A stretch of DNA of 64,000 nt from Bacillota bacterium. Its GTDB lineage: Bacteria > Bacillota > Sulfobacillia > Thermaerobacterales > RSA17. Under the pieces are notes generated by a model that worked only from the letters and a program-made list of their open reading frames with translations, was not told the DNA's origin and made no database searches. Of this stretch, positions 1-7,987 are shown one piece after another. The translations under genes and the position numbers were made by a program. The stretch spans positions 13,834 to 77,833 of the forward strand of contig PKRI01000005.1 of the NCBI GenBank assembly GCA_017577485.1. The letters run 5' to 3'. How positions within the stretch are numbered: the stretch's first letter is position 1; each line of letters opens with the position of its first letter.

Positions 1-399
1 GTAGGCGTTATGCAGGATGTGCCCGGGCTCGGCGCCGGCGCAGCCCAGCGAGCGGGCGCAGACTTCAGCCCAGACGTCCAGGTCGTTGCGGGTGTAGCCG
101 ACCACCGTCGGCTTGCCCTTGGTGCCGCTGGAGCCGTGGATGCGGGCCACGTTGCTGAGGGGTTCCGCGAAAAGCCCGAAGGGGTAATTGTCGCGCAGGT
201 CCTGTTTAACCGTGAAGGGGAAACGGGCCAGGTCCTCGAGGCTGCGCAGGTCGTCCGGCGTGACCCCGGCTTCCTCGAACCGGCGCCGGTAGAAGGGAAC
301 TCGATGATAAGTCCGTTCCAGCACCTGCCGCAGCCGCTCCAACTGCAGGCGTTGGAGCTGTGTGCGATCCATGGTTTCGCATTCGGGATTCCAGATCAC
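1..399 (-). CDS. paaK: Phenylacetate-CoA ligase, N-terminal part (cut by window edge)
   Basis: PaaK activates phenylacetate or a related aryl acid to its CoA thioester with ATP in the cytoplasm, the first step of aerobic phenylacetate breakdown. The 133 visible codons begin IWNPECETMDR, the usual PaaK start, and include the AMP-binding loop SSGTKGKPTVVGYT near residues 96-109. The GTG start at 399 is chosen because GAGGAGG lies about 7 bases upstream. The gene runs off the left edge, so roughly two thirds of a usual 430-residue protein is missing. It points the same way as the hydroxyphenylacetate genes at 5.8-9.7 kb but is separated from them by the zinc operon. Family is clear; exact acid substrate is inferred. 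Confidence 0.9.
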   Translation of the reverse strand, partial: MIWNPECETMDRTQLQRLQLERLRQVLERTYHRVPFYRRRFEEAGVTPDDLRSLEDLARFPFTVKQDLRDNYPFGLFAEPLSNVARIHGSSGTKGKPTVVGYTRNDLDVWAEVCARSLGCAGAEPGHILHNAY

Positions 400-476
400 C
401 TGCCACCCTCCTCGACAACACAGCCTCCTTTCGTATCGGATTCCTCGATGCAGGCCGCTCTTCCTTTCGAAAGCCG

Positions 477-1319
477 TCACGAAGCCCGGCGCCCGGCGGC
501 AGCCGAAACGAGGGCCCAGGCGGCGGCACAGGTCACGACGATCATGGCGCCGGCCGGCACGTCCAGGTAGTAAGCCAGGGTCAGCCCCGCCAGCACGCTG
601 GCCGTGCTGAAGGCCGCCGCGTAAAGCAGGGTGCGGCCGAGGCCGCGGGCCACCTGCAGCGCCGCCGTCACCGGCAGCACCATCAGCGCCGCCACCAGCA
701 GCACACCCACCACGCGCATGGCCACCACCACCGTCACCGCCGCCAGCACGGCCAGGCCCCGGTTGAGCCAGGCCACCGGCAGGCCCGAGGCCAGCGCGGT
801 CTCCTCGTCCACCACCAGCGCCAGCAGTTCCTTGTAGAAGGCGGCCACTCCGGCCACGACCAGGGCGCCCATGGCCGCCAGCAGCGCCGCGTCGCCGGGC
901 CGCACCGTGACCAGCGACCCGAAGAGGTACCCGAACAGGTCGATATTGCCGGCGCCGGCCAGCCTGGCCAGCACCAGGCCGGCGCCCAGACCCAGGGAGG
1001 CGTAAATGGCCACGGCGGCGTCGCCTGGAGCGCGGCCGGCGGACCGCAGCCGCTCGATGCCCAGGGACCCCAGCACCGCCGCGGCCAGCGCGCCCAACAC
1101 CGGGTTGGCGCCCAGCAGCAGGGCGCCGGCCACCCCCGCAAAGGCCGCGTGGCCCAGGCCGTCGGCCAGCAGCGACAGGCGGCGCAGCACCAGGAAGGTC
1201 CCGATGACCGGGGCGGCCACCCCGGCCACCAGGCCGGCCAGGTAGGCCCGCTGCATGAAGTCCAGGCCCAGCGGTCCGGGCAGGGACGCCGCCGCCTGCA
1301 GCAGCCCGTCCACCGTCAC
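477..1319 (-). CDS. znuB: Zinc/manganese ABC transporter permease
   Basis: This is the membrane channel of a metal-uptake ABC importer of the ZnuB/MntB family (ABC-3). The 280 residues are almost entirely hydrophobic, with 7-8 predicted membrane spans, and hold the family block around LRRLSLLADGLGHAAFAGV (about residues 45-63), which contacts the ATPase. It overlaps znuC by four bases, so it is translationally coupled as the last gene of znuA-zur-znuC-znuB. Zinc rather than manganese is favoured only because a Zur/Fur-type gene lies in the same operon. Confidence 0.9.
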   Translation of the reverse strand: MTVDGLLQAAASLPGPLGLDFMQRAYLAGLVAGVAAPVIGTFLVLRRLSLLADGLGHAAFAGVAGALLLGANPVLGALAAAVLGSLGIERLRSAGRAPGDAAVAIYASLGLGAGLVLARLAGAGNIDLFGYLFGSLVTVRPGDAALLAAMGALVVAGVAAFYKELLALVVDEETALASGLPVAWLNRGLAVLAAVTVVVAMRVVGVLLVAALMVLPVTAALQVARGLGRTLLYAAAFSTASVLAGLTLAYYLDVPAGAMIVVTCAAAWALVSAAAGRRAS

Positions 1320-2107
1320 GACGCCTCCCCGTGGCTGTGGGCGATCAAACGCAGGTCGCCGAAAGTGCGGCTCAGGGCCTGGGGATCGCCGGCCACGTCG
1401 GTCACCGGTCCCTGGCAGATGAGCCGGCGGTTGAGGCAGGCCAGGTGGGTGACGCGCCCGGTGATGGCGGCCAGGTCGTGGGAAACCATCATCACCGTCC
1501 GGCCCGTTTCCCGCTGGAGGCGGGCCAGCAGGTCGTAGAACCGCTCCTGGGCGGCGGCGTCGATGCCCGCCATGGGCTCGTCCAGCAGCAGGACCTCCGC
1601 GTCGGCCGCCAGGGCCCGGGCGATGAAGGCCCGCTGCTGCTGCCCGCCCGACAGGTCGCTGAGCCGCGCCTCGGCCCGGTCCTCCATGCCCACCGCCGCC
1701 AGGGCCCGGTCCACCGCGTCCCGGTCGGCGCGGTTCAGGGGGCGCAGCAGTCCCCGCCGCGGGACCCGGCCCGCCAGCACCAGTTCCCGGACCGTGATGG
1801 GAAACGGCCGGACATAGGCCTGGGACAGTTGGGGCACGTAGGCGATGCGCGCCCCGAACTGGCCCGGGCGCACCAGGGGCCGGCCGAACCAGCGCACCGT
1901 GCCCTGCTGGGGACGGAGCAGGCCCAGGGCGATCTTGAGCAGCGTGGTCTTGCCGCTGCCGTTGGGCCCGATCAGGCCCAGGAACATCCCCCGCTCCAGG
2001 CGCAGGCTGACGGCCTCCAGCACCGGCTGCCCGCCGTAGCTGAAATGGATGTCCTCCAGCGAAAGGACCGGGCCGGCGTCTTCAGCCCTCACCGGCTTCA
2101 CCCCCAT
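1316..2107 (-). CDS. znuC: Zinc ABC transporter ATP-binding protein
   Basis: This ATPase powers the ZnuAB importer. In order it has Walker A GPNGSGKTT (about residues 46-54), the Q-loop PQLSQAY, the ABC signature LSGGQQQR, Walker B LLLDEP and the switch histidine in VSHDL. The ATG at 2107 is used because it lies inside the end of zur and gives a 263-residue product of normal family length; a GTG two codons later is the alternative. The 26-base overlap with zur and the 4-base overlap with znuB show one transcript. Confidence 0.92.
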   Translation of the reverse strand: MGVKPVRAEDAGPVLSLEDIHFSYGGQPVLEAVSLRLERGMFLGLIGPNGSGKTTLLKIALGLLRPQQGTVRWFGRPLVRPGQFGARIAYVPQLSQAYVRPFPITVRELVLAGRVPRRGLLRPLNRADRDAVDRALAAVGMEDRAEARLSDLSGGQQQRAFIARALAADAEVLLLDEPMAGIDAAAQERFYDLLARLQRETGRTVMMVSHDLAAITGRVTHLACLNRRLICQGPVTDVAGDPQALSRTFGDLRLIAHSHGEAS

Positions 2108-2540
2108 CCCGCCGGCAGTCGCCGCAGTAGCCGTAGATCTCCAGGGCGTGCCCGGTGAGGGCGAAGCCGTGGCGCCGGGCCACCTGGGCCAGCGACGCCT
2201 GCACGGCGCACTCGGCGAACTCCACCGAGCGGCCACAGTGGATGCAGATCAGGTGATGGTGGTGGTCGCCGGCCGCCGCCAGCGAGAAGCGGTGGGCGTG
2301 GCGCGTGTGCAGGTGCGACTGGCAGGCGATGCCGAGCTGGGCCAGGGTGCGCAGGGTCCGGTAGACGGTGTCCAGGCTCAGGTCGGGGAAGGAGTCCCGC
2401 ACCTGGTTGAACACCTCCTGGGCCGTCAGGTGCCGCGGCGAGGCCAGCAGCACCTGGAGGATGGCCCGCCGCTGGGGCGTGCCCCTGAAGCCGGCCGCCC
2501 GCAGCCGGGCCATGAGGTCGTCGAGCCGCTGGTCACCCAT
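2082..2540 (-). CDS. zur: Fur-family zinc uptake regulator
   Basis: This is a metal-sensing repressor of the Fur/Zur family. It has an N-terminal winged helix (about residues 1-80, with the pattern RRAILQVL and LSLDTVYRTLRTL) and a C-terminal dimer and metal domain with the His run HHHHLICIHCG and two CxxC pairs (CIHC and CGDC) that form the structural zinc site. It sits between znuA and znuC, so it most likely controls zinc import and itself. The start is uncertain: ATG 2552 abuts GGTGAGGAG with no spacing, while ATG 2540 lies 12 bases from it and is preferred. Zur rather than Fur or PerR rests on context. Confidence 0.85.
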   Translation of the reverse strand: MGDQRLDDLMARLRAAGFRGTPQRRAILQVLLASPRHLTAQEVFNQVRDSFPDLSLDTVYRTLRTLAQLGIACQSHLHTRHAHRFSLAAAGDHHHHLICIHCGRSVEFAECAVQASLAQVARRHGFALTGHALEIYGYCGDCRRDGGEAGEG

Positions 2541-2556
2541 GGGGACGGTCATCTCC

Positions 2557-3657
2557 TCACCGGCTGGCGCAGTCCAGGCCCTGCGCCAGCGCTTCCAGGT
2601 TCCGCTCCATGACGGCCAGGTACGCTTCCCCCGGGGCTTCCGCCGCGGCGCCGGGGGTGGCTCCCGCCCCCGCCCGAGCTGCGGCTCCCGCTCCGGCCCC
2701 AACCGCGGCTGCCGCCCCCGGCGTTTCCAGAGGGTCCAGCAGCAGGACCCGGGCCCCCGTTTCGGCGGCCAGGGCCTCGGCAACGCCGGTCGTCGAGCCC
2801 GGTTCCCGGTAGACGACGCCGATGCCCCGCTCCGCCATCAACGCGGCGATCTCGGCCAGGCGCCGGGGCGTGGGGTCCTGGTCCGAGGCCAGGCCCGTCA
2901 CCGCCACCTGCCGCAGGCCGTAGCGATCCGCCAGGTACCCGTAGGCGCCGTGCTCGGCGACAAAGTCGCGCACCCGGCAGCCCTCCAGGGCAGCCGCCCA
3001 CCGGCGGTCCAGTTCTTCCAGCCGCCGGACGTAAGCATCTCTGTTGGCCCGGTACGCCGCCGCGCCGGCGGGGTCGACGGCGGCCACGGCGTCGGCGATC
3101 ACGGACACCTGCCGGGCGGCCCGCAGCGGGTCCAGCCAGACGTGGGGATCCACGGCCCCGCCGGCCACACCGGTGCCGCCGGTGCCGCTTCCCCCGCCGG
3201 CTTCGTCCGGCTCGCCGGCTTCAAGGCCCCCCGCCTCCAGCAGGTCGATACCCTGACTGGCATCGACGGCCCGGACGCGGGCGCCCTGCACCCGGGCGAG
3301 CATGTGCTCCACCCACGGCTCGAAACCCGCCCCGTTGTAAAGAAAAATGTCGGCGTCCAGGATCCGCTCCAGGTCCCGGGGCGTCGGTTCAAACTCGTGG
3401 GCGTGCCCACCGGCCGGGACCAGGTATTCCACAGCCACCCGGTCCCCGCCCACGGCGCCGGCAAACTCGCCCAGGGCGAAAACCGTAGTCACGATGCGCA
3501 CCCGTCCGCCAGAGGCCGGCCCTTCCGGCGATTCCCGGCCCCCGGGGGCTTCGCGGTCCCCGGGCGAACGCAGGTTTCCGCAGCCCGCCGCAGCCAGCAC
3601 CGCCGCCAGGACCACCGCCAGCATCGCCGCCGGAACGGCACGCCGCGCTGAACCCAC
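2557..3657 (-). CDS. znuA: Zinc ABC transporter substrate-binding lipoprotein
   Basis: This is the extracellular metal-binding protein of the ZnuABC system (cluster A-I family). It has a signal peptide and a lipobox ending AAAGC near residue 26, then metal-ligand histidines in GGHAHEFEPT, DPHVWLDP and AEHGAYGY. In place of the usual His/Asp-rich loop there is a Gly-rich insert (about residues 155-170), and a second low-complexity Ala/Gly stretch lies near residues 315-345. The GTG start at 3657 has a GGGAGG-type site upstream. It is the first gene of the zinc operon; the stop lies just before zur. Confidence 0.9.
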   Translation of the reverse strand: MGSARRAVPAAMLAVVLAAVLAAAGCGNLRSPGDREAPGGRESPEGPASGGRVRIVTTVFALGEFAGAVGGDRVAVEYLVPAGGHAHEFEPTPRDLERILDADIFLYNGAGFEPWVEHMLARVQGARVRAVDASQGIDLLEAGGLEAGEPDEAGGGSGTGGTGVAGGAVDPHVWLDPLRAARQVSVIADAVAAVDPAGAAAYRANRDAYVRRLEELDRRWAAALEGCRVRDFVAEHGAYGYLADRYGLRQVAVTGLASDQDPTPRRLAEIAALMAERGIGVVYREPGSTTGVAEALAAETGARVLLLDPLETPGAAAAVGAGAGAAARAGAGATPGAAAEAPGEAYLAVMERNLEALAQGLDCASR

Positions 3658-3868
3658 GTTCGTCCTCCCCCTCCCGTCCGGCGCCGCCGGCGATCTTGCG
3701 AATTTTCTTATCTACTATGGTGCGCAATTATTGGCGCCGTCAAGCCCGGTGCGGCGGCGGGCGGGTGGCTTGGACGGGGCCTCCTCCCGTGGTAGTCTTC
3801 GACGTGGTAGGCTTCGAAAAGGAATTCAGTTACGAAAGAGAACCTGGTCACATCCGGGAGGTAGGCCC

Positions 3869-4609
3869 ATGGCCGCACGGACTGGCAAGCAGCAGGCGCA
3901 GCGCCGGCAGGAGGCGATGATCCGCCGCCGCATGGTGATCGGCACGGTGGTGGTGGCGGCGATCGTAGCGCTGTTTGTGGTGGGATACATCACCCAGCAG
4001 CCCCCGGTGGGCGCGGACGGCGACCCCTTCGTCCTGGAGTCGCAGCCCATGGCGGGCGATCCCTCGGCCCCCGTGGCCGTGGTGGAGTTCGGCGACTTCA
4101 AGTGCCCCTACTGCGCCCAGTTCGCCAGGGAGGTTTATCCCGGGCTGAAGGAGGCCTACATCGACACGGGCAAGGCCCGGTTCTACTTTATCAACTACGC
4201 CTTCATCGGACCCGATTCGTACACGGCGGCGGCAGCGGCCGAGGCCGTCTACGACCAGGACCCGGAAGCCTTCTGGGCCTTTTATGAAGCCCTGTACCAG
4301 CGCCAGGGGCCGGAGAGCCAGCAGTGGGCCACCAAGGAATTCCTCCTGGATCTGGCGCGGGAAGTGGCGCCGCATCTGGACTTCGAGGCGCTGGAAGAGG
4401 CCATCGACAGCCGCACGTACCGGGACCGGGTCCAGACAGACCTTCAGATTGGCCGGCGCCTCGGTGTCAACGCGGTGCCCACCGTGTTCGTCAACGGGCA
4501 AGAGGTGACGTGGTCGCTGGAAGCCATCAGCGCAGCCATCGACGCGGCCCTGGCCGAGCAGGGACAGCAGCCGCAGGAACCACAGGGATCCGAACAGGGT
4601 GACGGTTGA
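3869..4609 (+). CDS. bdbD: Membrane-anchored DsbA-like thiol-disulfide oxidoreductase
   Basis: This protein makes disulfide bonds in exported proteins. The 246 residues begin with a basic stretch, then one membrane span (about residues 22-41) that anchors a DsbA/thioredoxin domain outside the membrane. The redox motif is CPYC at 79-82 and the cis-proline loop is AVPT near 204. The ATG at 3869 follows GGGAGGT by six bases. The stop overlaps the start of bdbC, so the oxidant and its membrane re-oxidant are co-translated. The acidic and Gln-rich tail has no evident function. BdbD is the closest Gram-positive counterpart. Confidence 0.9.
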   Translation: MAARTGKQQAQRRQEAMIRRRMVIGTVVVAAIVALFVVGYITQQPPVGADGDPFVLESQPMAGDPSAPVAVVEFGDFKCPYCAQFAREVYPGLKEAYIDTGKARFYFINYAFIGPDSYTAAAAAEAVYDQDPEAFWAFYEALYQRQGPESQQWATKEFLLDLAREVAPHLDFEALEEAIDSRTYRDRVQTDLQIGRRLGVNAVPTVFVNGQEVTWSLEAISAAIDAALAEQGQQPQEPQGSEQGDG

Positions 4610-5100
4610 GCGTGGTGACCTGGCAGGAACGGCTCCAGCCTTACGCGCTGTACCTGGCGTGGCTGTTTTCCCTGGTGGCCACCCTGGGCAGCCTGTACCT
4701 GAGCGAGGTTGCGGGGTTCGTTCCCTGCGTCCTGTGCTGGTTCCAGCGGATCTTCATGTACCCGCTGGCGGTGATGCTGGGCATCGCCGCCTACCGCGGC
4801 GACGAGGGCGTCGCGCCCTACAGCCTGACCCTGGCCGGCATCGGCGGAAGCATCTCGATTTACCACTACCTGCTGCAGAAGGTGCCGGCCCTGCACGACG
4901 CGGCCATGTGCAGCGGCGGGGTCCCGTGCACCGACGATCCCCTCAACTGGTTGGGCTTCGTGACCGTGCCCTTCCTGGCCCTGATCGCCTTCGCGGCGGT
5001 GGTGTTCTTCTCGTGGACGGTGCTGCGGGCTGCGGGCAGGGGAGGAGTCGCCCCCACTGCAGGCCGGAAGGACGGCGCCGCCAGGGGTCAGGCCCGCTGA
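4606..5100 (+). CDS. bdbC: Disulfide bond formation protein B family (quinone reductase)
   Basis: BdbC/DsbB re-oxidises the DsbA-like partner and passes electrons to quinone. The 164 residues contain four membrane spans and the two diagnostic cysteine pairs: C41-V-L-C44 in the first loop and C102/C108 in the second. Arg48 after the first pair matches the quinone-site arginine of DsbB. The TTG start at 4606 overlaps the bdbD stop (TTGA); GTG 4612 or 4615 are alternatives. The two-gene arrangement is typical of Bacillota. Confidence 0.9.
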   Translation: MSVVTWQERLQPYALYLAWLFSLVATLGSLYLSEVAGFVPCVLCWFQRIFMYPLAVMLGIAAYRGDEGVAPYSLTLAGIGGSISIYHYLLQKVPALHDAAMCSGGVPCTDDPLNWLGFVTVPFLALIAFAAVVFFSWTVLRAAGRGGVAPTAGRKDGAARGQAR

Positions 5101-5145
5101 AGGGCGGTATTACGGGCCTGGATGGCCGGCGGGAGGAGGCAACCC

Positions 5146-5538
5146 ATGTCCGACAGCGAACGCAGCGGCAGCGGGGACATCGACCCCGGCGGGCAGCTGG
5201 CGGCGGGGCGCTGCGTGCCCTGCCAGGCGGGTGCGCCGGCGGTGACCGCCGAGGAACTGGCGCGGTACCGGTCCCAGATCCCTGACTGGACCGTGCTGGT
5301 GGACGGCGGTTCTCGCAGGCTGCGCCGGATCTTCACCTTCAAGGACTTCGCCGAGGCGCTGGACTTCACCAACCGCGTGGCGGAACTGGCCGAGCGGGAG
5401 GGTCACCACCCCCGCCTGGTGCTGGAATGGGGGCGCGTGACCGTGGACTGGTGGACGCACAAAATCCAGGACCTGCACATGAACGACCTCATCATGGCCG
5501 CCAAGACCGACGCCATGTACGGCAACGGGCCCGCCTGA
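5146..5538 (+). CDS. phhB: Pterin-4a-carbinolamine dehydratase family protein
   Basis: The family dehydrates 4a-hydroxytetrahydrobiopterin made by aromatic amino acid hydroxylases. The catalytic pattern is visible as EGHHPRL (Glu85, His87, His88, Pro89) followed by the WWTHKI block near residues 102-107 and the Asp-containing helix after it. The 130-residue length includes a family-typical N-terminal segment with CVPC at 23-26. ATG 5146 follows GGGAGGAGG. It follows bdbDC on the same strand after a 45-base gap. No phenylalanine hydroxylase is seen nearby, so its real substrate is open. Confidence 0.9.
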   Translation: MSDSERSGSGDIDPGGQLAAGRCVPCQAGAPAVTAEELARYRSQIPDWTVLVDGGSRRLRRIFTFKDFAEALDFTNRVAELAEREGHHPRLVLEWGRVTVDWWTHKIQDLHMNDLIMAAKTDAMYGNGPA

Positions 5539-5634
5539 CGCCCACCGTGCACGATACGACCACAAACGCTGTAAACGGGGCCGAAGCGCCCCGTTCTGTG
5601 CACAATAAGGTCCGTTCTGCCGTTAAAACCGGGT

Positions 5635-5671
5635 CCCGCCCGACCCTTGCCCTGGGGGGCGGGCGATTTTT
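5635..5671 (+). terminator. Candidate intrinsic terminator after the dehydratase gene
   Basis: CGCCCG (5637-5642) pairs with CGGGCG (5660-5665), with further GC pairing inside, and is followed directly by ATTTTT. A separate 8-bp hairpin with arms AACGGGGC and GCCCCGTT (5574-5595) lies just upstream but has no T-run. Both lie in the gap between this convergent gene and hpaB; the rest of 5539-5778 shows nothing else. Confidence 0.6.
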
Positions 5672-5778
5672 GGGGCACAAGGGCCCTTACAATGCACGGG
5701 GCGGGCCGCTTCCTCGGACTTTAGAGCCGAATGGCCCGTATATTGCACAGGCCCGCCGCTGGAAGGTCGAAAGGAGCC

Positions 5779-7236
5779 TTACCACCCGTCCCCGGCCAGG
5801 AACTCCCGCACCCGCTCCATGTACGGCTTGCGGTCGTAGCTGTTGACCAGGGCGCCGGCCATCCGCACCGGGTCGCCGAAGAAGAAGTACTCGTAAAGGG
5901 CCTGGCGGTTGCCGAAGGCCGAGATGGCCACGTCCCAGGCCAGCCGGAACAGCTTGACCCGCTCCACGCCGCCCAGGGTCGCCGCCTGCATGTAGCGCTC
6001 CACGTCGTCCCGGGCGTCCCCGAAGACGTCGGCCTCCGTGGGGATCTGCATCAGGCCGCTGGCGCCCAGCTGCTTGATGATCTCCACGAAACGCGGGTAG
6101 ATCTTCGGGTACCAGTTGCGGGCCGCATTGAGGGGCGGCCAGGCCGGCGTCATCACGCCCCAGCGGTTGGGAGCCGCGTCCACCTCGGCCCGCCGCAGGG
6201 CCGACCGCAGGAACTCCAGCGCGATGATGACCTCGGCGATCTTCTCCTGGACGTGCTGGAACCTCTCAATTTGAATGGCGTCGGTCAGCAGCGACACCAG
6301 GCCCAGGATGAACTCGGTCTTGGCGATGTTCTTGACCACTACCTGGTGGGTCATGTGCACCACGGCGGTGGTCTCGCTGTAGAGCGCGTTGCACAGTTCG
6401 GGGTGCCCGATCATGAAGCAGCGCTCGTAGGGCACCTCGACGTCGTCGAAGATGACCACCGCGTCGTTCTCGTCGAAACGGGACCCCAGCGGGTGGTCGA
6501 AGGTGCCCCGGCCGTAGTCGAAGGACTCGCGGCAGATGAAGCGCAGGCCCGGCGTGTCGCACGGGATGGCGAAGGCGTAGGAGTAGGGCGCGTCCTCGGG
6601 CCGGGCCTTCAGCAGTGTCGAGGGGAAGACCATGATCTCGTCGGCGATGGGCCCCAGGGTGGCCAGCATCCGCGCCCCGCGGATCACGATGCCGCGGTCG
6701 GTCTCCCGCACGATGCGGGCCGCCAGGTAGGGATCGGCCTGGCCCGACGGCCCCTGCGACCGGTTGGCCTGGGGATTGATCAGCGTGTGGGTCAGCAGCA
6801 GGTCGTTCTCGCGGATGTACTCGTAATACTTCCGGATGTTCTCGCCGAAGCGGCGGTCGGCGGCGGCGAACCAGTCGGCGGCACCGGCCATGGCCATGAC
6901 GGCGGCGTTGAGGTAGTCGGCGGTGCGGCCCAGCATGCCGAAGCTGTGGTCGGCCCACACCTTGATCATGCGGCTGCGCTTTTCCAGGTCCTCACGGGTC
7001 TGGGGCATCAGGAACGACACGCCCACCGGCTCGCCGCTGGTGGGCGACGGGTAGGTCATGATGTCGCGCAGCGCGGGCTCGTGCTGCAGGTCGTAGAGCC
7101 GCGCGTACGACCGGACCAGGCTGCGGAAGGCCGGGTGGTCGGCGATGCCGCTGCGCAGCCGCTCCCCGTGGACCTGCACATCTCGGGGCGCCGTCCGCAG
7201 GTTCTCGATAAACTCCGCGCCCGTTCGCACCGCCAT
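5779..7236 (-). CDS. hpaB: 4-hydroxyphenylacetate 3-monooxygenase, oxygenase component
   Basis: HpaB uses FADH2 and oxygen to hydroxylate 4-hydroxyphenylacetate to 3,4-dihydroxyphenylacetate. The 485 residues have the family's usual length and acyl-CoA-dehydrogenase-like fold, with family blocks such as YPSPTSGEPVGVSFLMP, ADHSFGMLGRTADYLNA and RGARMLATLGPIADE. ATG 7236 is preceded by GGAGGGG and lies one base from the hpaG stop, so it is the last gene of gntR-dapA-hpaG-hpaB. The flavin reductase partner HpaC is not in the window. Other phenol or aromatic-acid hydroxylases share this family, so the substrate is an inference from hpaG. Confidence 0.88.
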   Translation of the reverse strand: MAVRTGAEFIENLRTAPRDVQVHGERLRSGIADHPAFRSLVRSYARLYDLQHEPALRDIMTYPSPTSGEPVGVSFLMPQTREDLEKRSRMIKVWADHSFGMLGRTADYLNAAVMAMAGAADWFAAADRRFGENIRKYYEYIRENDLLLTHTLINPQANRSQGPSGQADPYLAARIVRETDRGIVIRGARMLATLGPIADEIMVFPSTLLKARPEDAPYSYAFAIPCDTPGLRFICRESFDYGRGTFDHPLGSRFDENDAVVIFDDVEVPYERCFMIGHPELCNALYSETTAVVHMTHQVVVKNIAKTEFILGLVSLLTDAIQIERFQHVQEKIAEVIIALEFLRSALRRAEVDAAPNRWGVMTPAWPPLNAARNWYPKIYPRFVEIIKQLGASGLMQIPTEADVFGDARDDVERYMQAATLGGVERVKLFRLAWDVAISAFGNRQALYEYFFFGDPVRMAGALVNSYDRKPYMERVREFLAGDGW

Positions 7237-7237
7237 G

Positions 7238-7987
7238 CTACCCCTCCTCGGCGATGACCGGGTTTTCCAGCGCGCCGAGGCCGTCGATCTCCAGGCGCAT
7301 CACGTCGCCCGGCCGCACGTGGGAGATGCCCTTCGGCGTGCCGGTCAGGATCACGTCGTCGGGGTCCAGGGTCATGAAACTGGTGATGAAGGCGATCAAC
7401 TCCGGGATCTTGCGCAGCATCTGCGCGGTGTTCCCTTCCTGCCGCAGTTCACCGTTGACGTAGGCCCGGAGGCCCAGCCGGTGGGGATCCTCGACCTCGT
7501 CGGCCGTGACCAGGTAGGGCCCCATGGGGCCGAAGGTGTCGAACCCCTTGGCCCGTACCGGCGGCCGGTAGAAGTTGTGTACGAAATCGCGAACCGTGAC
7601 GTCGTTGGCGATGGTGTAGCCCTTGACCACATCGAAGGCCCGCGACTCGTCCACCCGGCGGCAGCGGCAGCCGATGACCACCGCCAGTTCCACCTCGTAA
7701 TGCATGAACTGGACGCCCCGGGGATAGACCACCGGGGCGCGGTGGCCCACCAGGGTGTTGCCCGGCTTGAAGAAGAGGGCCGGTTCCTCGGGGGACTGCA
7801 TGTTCAGTTCCGCGGCGTGGTCGGCGAAGTTCAGCGCCAGGCCGATGACCTTGCCGGGCTCCACCGGCGGCAGGAAGGTGACGTCGTCCTCCCGGTGGGC
7901 CCGTCCCCCCTCGTCCACCAGGACGCCGGGCTCCACCAGCCGGCCCATGTGAAGCCGCCCGCGGGACAGGAAACGGGCCTGCTTCAT
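7238..7987 (-). CDS. hpaG: Fumarylacetoacetate-hydrolase family isomerase/decarboxylase (HpaG-like)
   Basis: Members of this family decarboxylate 5-oxopent-3-ene-1,2,5-tricarboxylate and isomerise the product in homoprotocatechuate cleavage. The 249 residues contain the FAH core: the metal ligands in HYEVELAVVIG and the active-site blocks VKGYTIANDVTVRD and GFDTFGPMGPYLV, and the closing VILTGTPKGI motif. ATG 7987 overlaps the stop of the dapA-like gene by four bases. E. coli HpaG has two FAH repeats; this protein has one, so both activities may reside in one domain or need a partner. Confidence 0.85.
   Translation of the reverse strand: MKQARFLSRGRLHMGRLVEPGVLVDEGGRAHREDDVTFLPPVEPGKVIGLALNFADHAAELNMQSPEEPALFFKPGNTLVGHRAPVVYPRGVQFMHYEVELAVVIGCRCRRVDESRAFDVVKGYTIANDVTVRDFVHNFYRPPVRAKGFDTFGPMGPYLVTADEVEDPHRLGLRAYVNGELRQEGNTAQMLRKIPELIAFITSFMTLDPDDVILTGTPKGISHVRPGDVMRLEIDGLGALENPVIAEEG

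Noticed and set aside
3696..3727. Dyad TTGCG...CGCAA upstream of znuA as a Zur box
   Set aside because: Only five bases per arm, 22 bases apart, and no match to the known Zur consensus. The AT-rich segment is probably a promoter but no site can be assigned.
5731..7257. A 508-codon open frame on the plus strand
   Set aside because: Shadow of hpaB, which is a clear family member on the other strand.
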